Shown: positions 33,064 through 44,908, counted from the stretch's first letter. The stretch: 64,000 bases of DNA from Maratus speciosus (GCA_963932465.1 OZ010793.1:365084459-365148458), one strand, 5' to 3'. The notes: a model not told the origin generated them from the letters alone. A program made the numbers and translations.

Positions 33064-34082
33064 CTAGGGGTGATTCTGAGTAAAAAAAAAAAAAAAAAAA
33101 CCTGAAATTCACAGCAAATTTTCTGAAAAGTTACAGCAGAGGGGTGGGGTGTGGGGGTGAATCCACTCCCGGCACTAACTAGTATGTGCTTTTTCCGCGG
33201 ACATTTGACAAAATTCACGATCTTTGCGTTTTTTCGCGACCTTTTGACGAATTTTACGGTGTTTTCGCGATCTTTTGACGAAATTTGCTGTTTTTCGCGA
33301 TTTTTTGACGAAATACGTGGATTTTTGCGATCTTTGGCGAAATTTTCGTTTTTTTCGCGATCTTTGATGAAATGTGCAGGTTTTTCGCGATCTTTTGACG
33401 AAATTAGCAGTCTTTTCACGATCTTTTGACGAAATTAGCCGTCTTTTCGCGATTTTTTGACAAATGTGCGGTCTTTTCGTGATCTTTTGACGAAATTTGC
33501 GGTTTTTTCGCGATCTTTTGACGAATTTTGTGGGGGTTTTCGTGATCTTTTGACGAATTTTGTGGTTTTTTTCCGCGATTGTTTGACGAAAATTGTGTTT
33601 TTTCCGCGATTCTTTGACGAAATTAGTGGTTTTTTTTCGCGATCCTTTGACGAAATTAGTGTTTTCGCGATCTTTTGACAAAATTCGGGCTCTTTCCGCT
33701 ATGCTTTTACGAAATTCGTTTTTTTTTCCCTGCGTTCCTTTAATGAAATTTACTTTTTTTCTGCGTTCCTTAATGAAATTTGCTTTTTTTCTGCGATTCT
33801 TTGACGAAATTATCTTTTTTTTTTCACGATTCTTTGGAGAAATTCGCATTTTTCCGCGTTCCTTTGATGAAATTCGCGTTTTTTCCGCGATGATTCAAGA
33901 AAATGGGTGATTTTTTCTGCGAACGATTGACGAAATTGGTCTTTTTTCGGCGATCATTTGTTGAAATTCGCATTATTTTTCAGTGATATTTTTTTTATGT
34001 TTGAATTTTCGGACTGATGGCTGATTTTTTTTTTAATTTTTGGAACGCAATGCTTTTAATTTTCGGAACAGAATCCCCCCTG
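33064..34082. repeat. ~30-bp minisatellite array 2, possible element with short inverted ends
   Basis: More than twenty degenerate copies of the TTTTCGCGATCTTTTGACGA-type unit fill about 33186-33970. They are followed by the same tail as array 1. Possible ends are CTAGGGGTGATTCTG (33064) and, reverse-complemented, CAGGGGGGATTCTG (to 34082), but no flanking duplication is seen. The minus-strand frame 33175-33849 (224 codons) reads as ten-residue repeats such as NFVKRSRKTA; the plus strand reads as RDLLTKFAVF repeats. I regard both as by-products of the repeat. Confidence 0.7.
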
Positions 34083-34520
34083 GCAAATAATAAATAAATC
34101 GTACATAAAATTGGGGAACATTTTTATTTTTTTTTCATACTTAAAAAAAAAAAAAGTTACAAGAAAAAAAATTACGTTTTTTTTCTAAAAAATTTTCCGC
34201 AAAGTTCCGAATTTTGCGGAAAATTTTCCGCGCACGGCGTGCGCGTGTGCGTCTATATTATACAACTCTGGTTATAGGATTTTACTTTCGCAACTTTAAA
34301 AAAAAAATCACCCTGTATATCACATTATGTTTAAAGAGCATTTCGCAAACCCAGAATTTCGCACCATAATTAAACTAAATATAGTAAACAACAAAACATC
34401 AAAGAAATGTTAACAGATGCAACTTAAACAAGAAAAAAACAAAACCATAAAGCTGTGGCCTCATATTATATATAATACCTTTGAATAAAAATTTATCTTA
34501 AATTTAAAAAGCTGTTTAAA
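34083..34520. other. AT-rich spacer with a hairpin
   Basis: A near-perfect hairpin at 34193-34223 pairs TTTTCCGCAAA with TTTGCGGAAAA around GTTCCGAAT. A GCGCACGGCGTGCGCGTGTG stretch follows. No gene was found. Confidence 0.5.
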
Positions 34521-34526
34521 AAAAAA

Positions 34527-34912
34527 TTCTTGCAGGAGGGTATTATAGAAGTTTTTTTTTTACTGCGATTCCTGATTTTAGTTTCAAATAGCAGCGATAG
34601 ATGACGCTGCAAGCAATAGGCGCTGAATCGAGGTTTGATTTTTGGTCTTGCTCATCTCCTAGCATTGATGCGAATGTTAAATATATGAAGTGAGTCTCAG
34701 TCGCCGGTGCAATCTTGTTGTTAGGGACCAACTCCATATATTTAACTTGCTTCTTTCACATTAACGCTGGGAGAATAGCTGTGCCAAAAATTGGCCTCGA
34801 TTTAGCGCCTATTTCTTGCATCGCCATCTATCGCTGCTATTTGAAACAAAAATCAGGAATATCAGTAAAAAAAAAAAACTCCTGACATCTTACATAACCC
34901 TCCTGCAAGAAT
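34527..34912. mobile_element. foldback element with ~190-bp arms
   Basis: The outer ends are TTCTTGCAGGAGGGT and its exact reverse complement. The arms match imperfectly across almost their full length (GATAGATGRCG, AATAGGCGCT-AATCGAGG and TTAAATATATG blocks). Two frames (34543-34737 on minus, 34816-35001 on plus) are reciprocal translations of the arms. The flanks are A/T runs, so a duplication cannot be defined. Confidence 0.8.
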
Positions 34913-35030
34913 TTTTTTTAGTAGCTGTTACCATTTGCAAGTTATTGAATTTTGAAATCAATCAGTCCATTTTAGGACACCCGGTATATATATGTAATTA
35001 AAATGAAATCACGGAAGGAAAAGATAATGT

Positions 35031-35293
35031 AGAAAATGAAAAGGTTGGTTGTATTTTTGTCGGCCAATTATCAGCACGTGGGATATAGGCCGTAAGGGGG
35101 GAGTGCCTTCCGTGGAGGTCTTTCTAAGGGAACCTAACCCGTATTAACGCTTGGAGAACCAAGGTTCGAAGAAAACCACGAAAACTCCGAACGATTAGGC
35201 CGACGGGCGCGATTGGGATCGAACCCAGCACCTCCCGTCTACCAGCTTCGAGAGCAGAACCTCTCGGCCGCTGGTGGGGCAGAAAATGAAAAG
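35031..35293 (-). mobile_element. tRNA-derived SINE
   Basis: The element is 35044-35280 on the minus strand, flanked by the 13-bp direct repeat AGAAAATGAAAAG (35031-35043 and 35281-35293). Its 5' ~73 nt resemble a tRNA: an A-box-like GCGGCCGAGAGG (about 35259-35271) and a B box GGGTTCGATCCC (35215-35226). A tRNA-unrelated body follows to 35044, rich in CCTCCACGGAAGG and GGCCGAC motifs. The tail has no long A-run. The variable-arm-like segment suggests a type II (Ser/Leu-like) tRNA ancestor, which is inference. Confidence 0.8.
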
Positions 35294-36437
35294 ATAATAT
35301 AGAAAAGGAAAGGATAATATAAAAATTAAACCATTAAAATGAAATCATAAATGTATATATATGAAGCCCATATAAAAATGAGAAATTACATATAATATTA
35401 GGGCGTAAAACACAGTGCATATTTAGAGTGAATATAATAGAAGTAGTGGTATTATTCATTCAGATTGATATTGCTTCATTTTAAGGTTTTTATTTTTTCT
35501 GGTAATAGAAAGTATTACAAATAACTGTAAGAATTTTAATACAATCTTCGGATTCGGAAGCCTCTGGTTTCAAATGACTCAAATTATTACTATTCTGTTT
35601 TTAATTTGATTGATGTATGAGTGCAGAAAAATATTCTATAGTCAACTCTGTCAACTAATTATACGTGCTTGAATTTATGAAACTTTTATTTATGAAATTT
35701 ATTGACATCTTATAAATTCATAAGCATCGCATTTTTAATGCCTCACATTTCGCTTTTCACACTGCATTTACTGTGTGACAAATCATTTCGTTGACCCCTC
35801 CCTTTCCCCTTTTGCATTATAAATTCTGTGTCTCGACTTCTTCTGGGTAATGGATTGCTTTTCACTCCCCAGCCATGAATTCTTTATGCATGCAGAAACT
35901 CGAGTGCTACCGAAGACATTGTAGCTTTTAAAACTTCGTGGTAAATAAAACTTTTCTGCCGTAAATCAGAGTTATGTGCCGATATTTGAGTTGAAATGGG
36001 GCTTCCCAAGATATTGTGCATTCTTTCAGAAGAGCGAGTTATAGTTCAGATTCTATTTTGAGGAAGACGTTGTTATATTCAAATGAAGCGTAAATTCGAT
36101 AAGTTCTCAGGTATACAGGAAAGTTTTGCACAGTACAAACAATATTCCATGCGTTTTTAACAAAATGGTTTATATTTGCTTTTCTGTTACATATACGTAA
36201 AAAGTACGGGGAATTTGAAATTTATACTTTCTATCTTTAAAAGTATTTATGCTTCAGAGATAGAAAGATGATTGCAGAATATCTGGTAAAACACTTAGAA
36301 TATTAAAAAATTTAAGTGCCTGACATCCTTACGTGCGCTGAAGTAAGACTGACAATCTTATAGTAATCTTTAATGACATTGTGAACAGTTAGATTAGAAA
36401 TAATGTAGTCGTATTTGAGAACTATCCATGAAGTAAA

Positions 36438-36469
<32 letters not shown>

Positions 36470-36587
36470 TGTTTGTTGAACAATATGTACCTACTTAACT
36501 TGTTCGATAATATTATGATATTTAAATAGTTTTCTTGCTTAACCATTATAAGATGATTCACACTGATTGTTTTCCTAGGATTAACTC
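35294..36587. other. unassigned AT-rich interval
   Basis: Purine-rich imperfect tandem AGATAATATAGAAAAGG follows the SINE. A poly-A tract of 28 lies at 36442-36469. No gene was recognised. Confidence 0.4.
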
Positions 36588-37428
36588 TTAAGGTATCTGC
36601 CTACGTACAAAGCGCTTTTTAAAAAACATGTGCAATATTGAATAAATAGCTATTATCTTCATATCTTTTAAAAATTTTGCATGTTTTTGCCATTTTTTTA
36701 GCAAAATTTCATGCTTGCACCAGGCAGCATACACTCAGTTCAACTAAATATTTTTCAATTTCCTTTGTACTACATACTACTATTACAGTTACCTGTGCAC
36801 TGAACTAGGCGTTGTACAATACTTTCAAAACTAACTGAAATATTTCGAAAGATGTCGAAAAATACACATTTTTTATTAAAAATTAACATTTTTTATGTTC
36901 AAATACCTATAAAATAATTATATTATCATATAGAACTTAGATTCTAGTTCAGAACATAGGGAGTAATATGGAAAGCATTCTCACAAAATTTCACGGAAAT
37001 GTGTGTAAAACATTTTATGTTTCTCGAACGTGGAAATAACTGAAAAATTGATTTTCCAGAAATCGCATTTAAAGATTTTTTCTATATATTTCAGATACAT
37101 ACAAAATTAATCTAGAAGTGTCAGTTAATGTTTCTTAGTGTTTTTATGTAAAAAAGTAAGAAAATGATGCATAGAAACATTGTTTAAATTTCTCTTTCCC
37201 TTCCTGTGATCTGTGCATAACTTCCTATATTTGACTTATTACTTCTGTATTTGACTCATTACTTCCTCTTTATTAAATTGGTCATAACTTCTCTTCTAGT
37301 AATCATAAGAATAAAATTAAAACAGACTTGGAATCGTAAAAGATTGCTCTTTCAAAAAATTAAAATAATAATAAAACCGAATTTTTTACGAAAATGGCCA
37401 TTTTAATATAGAAAGATACCTTTTTTAA
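36588..37428. mobile_element. possible TTAA-flanked element
   Basis: TTAA at 36588-36591 is followed by GGTATCTGCCTACG; near 37411-37428 the reverse complement reads TTAA, AAAA, GGTATCTTTC. Only nine bases of inverted match and an offset of four weaken the call. Confidence 0.35.
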
Positions 37429-37796
37429 CCTGTAATTTTCAGTTTAATTACAGATACTTATGAAATTTATTTTCGTTTGGGAGCCCTGGTACCATCGCTA
37501 ATAGGTGAATTTTAATTATAATACTCCTTTGTATAAAGTTCAGTACAGATATAATATCCTATGGGCCTCATCGAACATTTATTCATCTTTCGATCAACCG
37601 GTCTCAGAGACCGCTTACAATAATCCAACAGTTTGTCACAACAGAATTAGTTAAAAATTAATTAGCACTTAAATATTTCGAAGTGTTTAAATGTTCTGTT
37701 ACATTTGCCCCGTTTTATTTTTTTCTTAATTTTACGTGCTCAAATTTCGGATTTGGTAATATGATAATCTAGGAATCCTGAATATTCGTCTGTAAA

Positions 37797-39447
37797 TCTA
37801 TTATATTAATAAAAAGAAAAGTGCCCAGTTAAACCGATGGCATTGAGCTCACAGGCTATTCACACTAAGTGTATATTATTTTCTTATTTCAAAGAATAAT
37901 GCTCCTCAAAAAATAAATGAAAGAGGATTAGCCCCCGTTTCCCCCCTTTATACTTAACCAATGAAACTCCAAATCAAATGAAGGAAGCACCATATCGGAA
38001 TAAACTGTTATATCAAATTTGAAGTAAATCGAATAATTCTGCATGAAAAACCCATTTATCTAAATTACAGGGGAGGGGTAGCCCCCGTTCCCCTTTTATA
38101 CTTAACCAATAAACCTCCAAATCTAATCAAGGCAGCTCCTTAACATAATATACCGGTATACAAACTTTGGAGCAAATCGAGTAACTTTGCATAAAAAACC
38201 CATTTATCTAAATTAAGGGGGGATCTAGCCCCCTTTCCTGCCTTTATACTTAGCTAATGAACCTCCAAATCTAATCAGGGAAGCTCCTTAACATAATAAA
38301 CCAGTATACCAAATTTGGAGCAAATCGAATAATTCTGCATGAAAACCCCATTTATCTAAATTAGGGGGGGGGGGGTACCTCCCTTTATACTTAACTAATG
38401 AATTTCCAAATCTATTCAAGGCAGTTTCTTAACATAATAAACCGGCATACAAAATTTGGCGCAAATCGAACAATTCTACATGAAAAACCCATTAACTAAA
38501 TTAGGGAGGGTAGCCCCCTTTTCCCCCTTTATACTTAAGAAATGAACTCCCAAATCTAATCAGGGAAGTTCCTTAACATAATAAACCGGTATAGCAAATC
38601 GAATATTTCTGCATGAAAAACAATTTTATCTAAATTAAGGGGGGTAGCCCCCTTTTCCCCCTTTATCCTTAAACCATGAACCCCCAAATCTAATCAAGGC
38701 AGCTCCTTAACATAATAAACTGGTATACCAAATTTGGAGCAAATCCAACAATACTACATGAAAAACCCATTTATCTAAATTAGGGGGGTTAGCCCCCCCC
38801 CCCACCTTTTCCCCTTTATACTTAAGAAATGAATTTCCAAATCTAATCAAGGAAGTTCCTTAACATAATAAACCGGTATACCAAATTTGTAGCAAATGGA
38901 ATATTTCTGCATGAAAAACCAATTTATCTAAATTAAGGGGGGTAACCCCCCTTTTCCACTTTTATCCGTAAACAATGAACCCCCAGAACTAATCAGGGAA
39001 GCGGCTTATCAAAATGAACTGGTATACCAAATTTGGAGCAAATCGAACAATTCTACATGAAAAACCCATTTATATAAATTAAGGGGTGTAGCCCCCCTTT
39101 CCCCCCTTTATACTTAAGTAATGAACTTCCAAATCTAATCAGGGAAGCTGCTTAACGTAATAAACCGGTATACCAAATTTGGAGCAAATCGAATATTTCT
39201 GCATGAAAAATTTATCTAAATTAAGGGGGGGGGACTAACCCCCCCTTTATCCTTAAACAATGAACTCCAAAAACTAATCAGGGAAGCGCCTTATCAAAAT
39301 GAAGCTAGAAAAAAAGTTTGAAGCAAATCTGATATTTCTATCAAGAGTTATCGCGTTACGTATGTACGTATGTACAGAATACTGAATAATTTATACAGAA
39401 CAGGCGGCACATAAGCTCTCAGGCTCTGATAGCCTGTGAGCCCCAGT
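37797..39447 (+). mobile_element. Helitron-like element carrying a ~148-bp satellite
   Basis: The left end TCTATTATATTAATAAAAAG resembles a Helitron 5' end. A 13-bp inverted pair, GCTCACAGGCTAT (37847-37859) and its exact complement (39429-39441), joins the two ends, and the right copy also forms a local hairpin with CTCAGGCT (39418-39425). Between them about nine tandem units of ~148 bp occupy 37925-39350. Such subterminal inverted pairs plus internal tandem repeats are known for Helentron-type non-autonomous elements; the exact 3' terminus is not certain. Confidence 0.65.
37925..39350 (+). repeat. ~148-bp satellite array, about nine units
   Basis: Each unit has a G-run/TAGC/C-run junction (at about 37929, 38078, 38226, 38511, 38645, 38790, 38943, 39090, 39237), CCTTTATACTTAA, AATCTAATCA, CTTAACATAATAAACCGGTA, CAAATTTGGAGCAAATCGAA, then TTCTGCATGAAAAACCCATT and TATCTAAATTA. 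Spacing is mostly 145-153 bp, with two shorter units from internal deletions. Confidence 0.9.
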
Positions 39448-39857
39448 AGCAGAAATTACTCCAAGTGTCTGCAACAGATACTTCAGGGACAAAAATAATC
39501 TGCAGGTAAAATATTTTTACAACTGAAGCATTAATTAATCAAGCAATCACCTACCTGTAGCGTTTTTAGGCATTTTATAAATTGTTATTAATAATAATCT
39601 TAACTTTTTAAATTAAGCAATAAAGAGCTAAACATAATATGAAGCAAAATGAAGGTTCAATGAATCTGCAAAAGAGGAAAGAAAATCTCCGACGGTCGTC
39701 ACCCGTCTCGAACTTTCTGCTACCGGGGTGAGCTAAAAACTATTTGTATGTAACCTGTTTGTATTTCTTAGCTACTCCTACTCGTTCTTAACTACTGTGA
39801 ATTTCGGATGAAAATATTGCCAGTTATCAGTATGAATCCCTATTTAGGAAAGTATAT

Positions 39858-40965
39858 GGGGCATTCTCACAATCTTTTGACTTTTGGGGAAAAAAATCTG
39901 GCGAAATTAAACTTGCTAAAATAACATTTTAATCTGGCCTTAATGATTCAAAATAAAGAAAAATTGGTCAGCAGCGAATTTTTTTTTATTTAACTGAGGT
40001 TTAGGTTAAACTTGCGAGTTCAATTTTCCTTACTATTTTACCCCTATAACTTTTTATTTTCTTCTAAATTTTTACTTATAATGAATTTGCATAGTACCCA
40101 CAGGACATTCAAATAAGAAATAATACAAATGTAGTACTTTTAATTCAGAATTTTTGTATAAGATTGTCTCAAAGGGGTGTTAAAGAAGGGACGGTAAGGT
40201 AAAAAAAGGGACGAAATCGTAAAAAATGAGACGGTAAGGAAAATTACCACCTATTTTTAGGAAAATCATGTTAAGACTAACTGATAGCCCCAATGTTCAT
40301 TGATTTTTCGAAACAGTTGTTAACATTGGATTAAATTATTTTTTTTTAATTTACCTCGAAAAGTGCAGGAATAAACCTTGGGGACGGTAAGACTACCAAT
40401 AAAGCCACGGTTCTTGAAATTGATATTTAAATGTTGATTTATATTCTGCAGTAAATTTCTTGTCAAAGAATTTTAGATATTCTTTCTCTAGCATACTTCT
40501 GCATGAGCAGAAACTTGAAAAAAATTCTGTCGCTGCATCTGAAGAGATTTTCTGTATAATTTTAGAAGAGGGGTGGTAAAAAATCTAAAACCCAGGGACA
40601 GAGTTCAAAAAATAATATCAACCCTAAAAATGTGTGCCGGTTAATTTTTAGCTACATATTTATATAAAACAATAGTTCCAGTTTCAGAAAAAAATTACAT
40701 CGAATTATTTTTATTGAAACAATTTTATCCTGACAGCTCCAAACCTCAAAATCAGCATCAGGGACACGGGACGGTAGGTGAGTTTTCCCATGTGTTTGTA
40801 CCCCCAACATCGTCCAAAACTTATTTATCTCGTTAATATTGTTGTGCAATCATGCAATGGGATGTTCCCATGTATATGAAATAAAATAAAAAAACACAAA
40901 AAAGTGTATTAAATAAAAAAATATTATTCAGGGACATGAAAGTTAAAACATTGTGAGAATGCCCC
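39858..40965 (-). mobile_element. inverted-repeat element, family H copy 2
   Basis: This 1108-bp copy begins GGGGCATTCTCACAATCTTT and ends with a near-perfect complement (GGGGCATTCTCACAATGTTT reverse-complemented). ATAT is directly repeated at 39854-39857 and 40966-40969, a possible 4-bp duplication in AT-rich DNA. It is the reverse orientation of 20433-21570. It keeps a cluster of GACGGTAAG-like motifs (about 40190-40240) and a second near 40388 and 40770. Confidence 0.85.
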
Positions 40966-41644
40966 ATATATTAAAAAAAAAAAAAAAAACATTGCTTTTC
41001 AAGTAATTGTTTTCTAATGTTAGGCAATTAAAATTTGACACAGACGCATAAAAAGAGAAATAATTGAGTAAAGGCACCATTTTAAGCATTTATTTTACTT
41101 TTTATAAATTTGAAATATTTTTTTTACATATAAGTTCGTTAAATTGACATACTTTTTTTCTAAAGATCGCCAAAATGACGTCATTTTTATTCCACCATCT
41201 CCAAAATTAGAAGCCAATAACCAAATCTTAAAAGTACTTTTTTTTTTTTTCTTTTTTTAACAAATAAAATCATTGAAAAGGTGCACTTCTATCGAAACAA
41301 AAATTTAACCGGCATTGTAAATATGATTTCATACTTGATCCTTAGTATTTAATAAAATCAACATACCTTAAAATTAAATTTCTTTTTTTTTCCAAAGATT
41401 CGAAAGATCTCTTGCAATTTAAAAGCAACATATCGTGTTTTCACGCAGCTAGTGAAATGATCAAAAATCAAAATTTGGATAAAGTTAGCTTAACCGCCAT
41501 GGTGAAATGTAGTGTTAATTTACAAATTCTGTGTGAGGATATTTCCCCTTATGGGTACAAACCTAATGGAGTTTGTGTAAAATGTTGTTTGTTGCTCATT
41601 TCTCGAACACAAACTTTCTACTTTCCAACATAGTTAAGATTTAA
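40966..41644. other. AT-rich spacer
   Basis: Poly-A at 40974-40989 and T-tracts. A 73-codon frame at 41412-41633 (MQFKSNISCF) is Cys-rich but unrecognised. Confidence 0.35.
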
Positions 41645-42951
41645 TACACTGGCCTCCAAAAGTTAAGGTACAGGGACCGGATGCTTTCGATTGCACACGG
41701 TTTGTCGAATATCTACTGAAATTATTGGCGAATTGTTCTTGAACTTCTGGGATGAAAAGAACATGTTTTATTTCATATTTCTTGGTGAAGATTTAGTCGG
41801 GCCGACAATTAGGGGGCTAATAATAAATTTAATAATAAAATAATATTTGCGATCAGCTATGCAACAGAAAATGCTGGAAATGGTCTGTCACTGCGTTAAA
41901 TGACTATTTGGGTCCTGTTCAACGTTTGTGTGCATTTGTGTAAGCATATCACTCATATTCGTAAAGATGTTAACGTTTTTGTGAAAAATTCAAAAGTTTT
42001 TTGTTTATAGCATACAGAGTTTTCAACCAAATTTAACACAACTTTCCGAAAACCTGACAAAGAATAGTAGCGACAGTACACTTCAATTAAAACATGAATA
42101 TATTGAATATTTGATGAAATATGGGCACTTGTATGAAATAATTTTTAACTGCGCATGCGTGGATGATTTCAAAATTTTTATTTCATAATTTGGTAGTCAG
42201 CTATTTAGGGCAACTTATCTAAAATGTCCAGACAAATATCGAGAAATTTCACAAAGATAGGAGCGATATAGTGAGTTGCTCTCTAAAAATAGCTTTATTA
42301 TAAGGGTTTTTCCACAACTTTTCAATCAACTCACAATATCTTTCTGAGTTTTCAAAATAACTGAAGGCTGGACATTTAACAGAAGTTACCCAAAATAGCT
42401 GGCTACCAATTATGAAATAAAAATTTTGAAATCTTACACGCATGCGCAGTTAAAAATTATTTCATACAAGTGCCCATATCTCATCAAATATTCAATATAT
42501 TCATGTTTTAATTGCAGCATACTGTTGCTACTGTTCTTTCTCAGGTGTTTGGAAAGTTGTGTTAAATTTGGTTGAAAACTCTGTATGCTATAAACAAAAA
42601 ACTTTTGAATTTTTCACAAAAACGTTAACATCTTCACGAATATGAGTGCTATGGTTACACAAATACATGCGAACGTTGAACAGAAGCCAAATAGTCATTT
42701 ACCACAGTGACAAACCATTTCCAGCCTTTTCTGTTACATAGGTGATCGCAAATATTATTTTATTATTAAATTTATTATTAGTCCCCTAATTGTACCCCCG
42801 ATAAATCTTCACCAAGAAATATGAAATCAAACATGTTCTTTACATCCCAGAAGTTCAAGAACAATTCGCCAATAATGTTGGTAGATATTCACAAACCGTG
42901 TACAATCGAAAGCATCCAGTCCCTGTACCTTAACTTTTGGAGGCCAGTGTA
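41645..42951. mobile_element. Tc1/mariner-type long foldback, copy 1
   Basis: The element is 41647-42949 (1303 bp), with TA on both sides. The ends are CACTGGCCTCCAAAAGTTAA and its exact complement. The two arms pair for about 590 bp each (well over 85% by eye), leaving a short asymmetric centre near 42220-42350. No transposase is encoded. A second copy lies at 62250-63252. TA flanks and CAC-type ends suggest mobilisation by a Tc1/mariner transposase. Confidence 0.9.
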
Positions 42952-43304
42952 AATCATTTTTATACTTACATGCATAAAGGTTTTAAATATTTTCATGTTC
43001 CAAGTAATCTAAATATTTTTACTGAATCATAAAAAGCAAAGCACATTTCAAAACGGGTGTAAAAATAAAAAATGTGGATATTAAGATGATTATTTAAAAA
43101 ACCCGAAAAAATGGATATCAGTTAACGTCAACTACGCTCAAACACTGATGTTATAAAACAACAACAAAAGGTAAAAACCTTTAGGTAGATTTCATAAGAA
43201 ACACTTTATATTACATTCTCCCATATGTTGGAATTTATGAAAATTTTTTGCAGATCTACTCCGATCATGACTCCTAGAGCCCCAAACCACCCCAGTTCAA
43301 AACT

Positions 43305-43305
<1 letters not shown>

Positions 43306-43397
<92 letters not shown>
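43306..43397. repeat. (TCTA)n(TA)n compound microsatellite
   Basis: About eight TCTA units, then about thirty TA units. It abuts a GGGGGCTCTGCCCCC palindrome (43398-43412). Confidence 0.95.
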
Positions 43398-43400
<3 letters not shown>

Positions 43401-43763
43401 GGCTCTGCCCCCTGCAAGCTGCGCTCGCCAACCCCCGTTCAGACACCGCAGAATCTAAAAGCACGCTAATTTGATCGGTATTAAAAAGATTAGAGAAGAT
43501 TGTATTATAATGAAAAAACCTATAGCGATCTCCCTGTAAACAGATTTCCATTCAATTCCTTTTGATTGCGAAAATTTAAGGCCGAATCAGTTGCTGTTAA
43601 GACATCCAAGGGTTGTTTTCGTGTTTGATTAAAGAAGACCAGTTAAACATTTGAAAGGAATCTAAAATAAAATTAATTAAGTAATCAGAGTCTTTGCCCC
43701 CCGGTATTTTTTAATAGCGTTATAAAACGATTGGCATAATACAATTTACTACAATTTACTGCT

Positions 43764-43980
43764 TTAACCCCTTCAAGGGTGGTGGTTCATTTTTGGACCA
43801 CTTAATTTTAATTCTTAAATGCCAGAATATTGGCACCAGAATATTGTAATGAAAATTTTCCTTTTATTAAGTAAGTGAACAAAAGCATTTTCGTATTTCG
43901 AAATTTGTTTGTAAATTCTGGTGCCATTCACTGATTTCAACATTTTACGAATAGAAGTACCTAGCCCCTGAAAGGATTAA
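43764..43980 (-). mobile_element. TTAA-flanked short element, family A copy 2
   Basis: TTAA at 43764-43767 and 43977-43980 encloses 209 bp that is the reverse orientation of 1458-1652. Shared blocks are CCCTTCAAGGGTG, GGTGCCATTCACTGATTTC (inverted in copy 1) and GAAGTACYT. The ends are imperfect inverted repeats. Confidence 0.75.
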
Positions 43981-44277
43981 CGCAGGGTTCGTAAATATCA
44001 TGATATTTTCGAAAATATCAAAAATATCCGATATTTTGATATATATCCGATATTTTCGATACATATCCGATATTTTCAAAATTGTCAACTTACTGCTGAT
44101 AATAAATATTTTCAAGCATAATATAAATTAGAAAGTAAAACATATTGCACTTAACATAAAAAATTAAACAATGTACTAAAAGTGCATTTTTCTTTTCCTT
44201 TTTTTTTTTTTTTTTACTTAGAACAAAATTGAAGATCAACTAATTGAAAACAGAAACTATTTGTTTTATACACGTAC

Positions 44278-44319
<42 letters not shown>

Positions 44320-44908
44320 CAGGATTTAGTATCAACTATCAAGAAATCAGAAATTTATGAAACAAAATTTTAAATACAAAATATTTTTTTATTGAAAATT
44401 TTTAACATAAAAGTAAGGTTATCTCATTTTTTATTCCCTAACATTATATACAGTTTAAACTGAACTAATTCAATAGCAGAACAGATTCGTTTCTAATGAA
44501 GCTGTATATATAACTGAGTATCTAAATTAGACAGTTTATTTTTCAGCGTCTGTTTTGAATTAATTATGTCCCTGATAATCTATAGTTAAAAGTAAAAAAA
44601 TGCAAACATAAAGCTTGGAAAAGATATTTGTTTTCTTCTTTGGCTAAAAAAGTCACTATCAGAGACTACAGAACAACCCTGTCAATAACAGTTGGAAATT
44701 TCATTTGCACTTGTTTTGACTGAAAATATCAAAAAATATCTTGCACAGTCATATTTTGAAAATAAATATCAAGTAATATGAAAATATCAAAAAATCTTGA
44801 TATTTTGAAAATAAATATCGGATATATATCATGATATATATCAAGATATATCATGATATATATCAAGATTAAAACCATCGATATATATCAACGAACCCTG
44901 GTTAAACG
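43975..44908. mobile_element. hAT-like element with ATATC-rich ends
   Basis: The element is 43983-44900. The ends are CAGGGTTCGTAAATATCATG and, reverse-complemented, CAGGGTTCGTTGATATATAT. Flanking octamers GATTAACG and GTTAAACG agree at six of eight positions, a decayed duplication. Subterminal regions carry dense GATATTTTSGATA/ATATCAAGATATA repeats. A T-tract and a 35-A tract (44281-44315) lie inside. Its left flank is the end of the family A element. Confidence 0.75.
44281..44315. repeat. poly-A tract
   Basis: Thirty-five A residues. Confidence 0.9.

Noticed and set aside
33175..33849. 224-codon minus-strand frame, the longest in the window
   Set aside because: It is a translation of the ~30-bp minisatellite; the opposite strand is equally open, so I treat it as a repeat artefact rather than a gene.
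35207..35280. A functional tRNA gene
   Set aside because: The tRNA-like head is fused to a long non-tRNA body and flanked by a 13-bp duplication, which fits a SINE; the acceptor stem is not convincing.
37925..39350. CRISPR-like array
   Set aside because: Units are about 148 bp, contiguous and similar throughout, with no short repeat/unique spacer pattern; it is a satellite in a eukaryotic element.
41645..42951. Possible gene in the palindromic region (frame 42249-42443)
   Set aside because: It lies in one arm of the foldback, and the other arm reads as its mirror; no domain.
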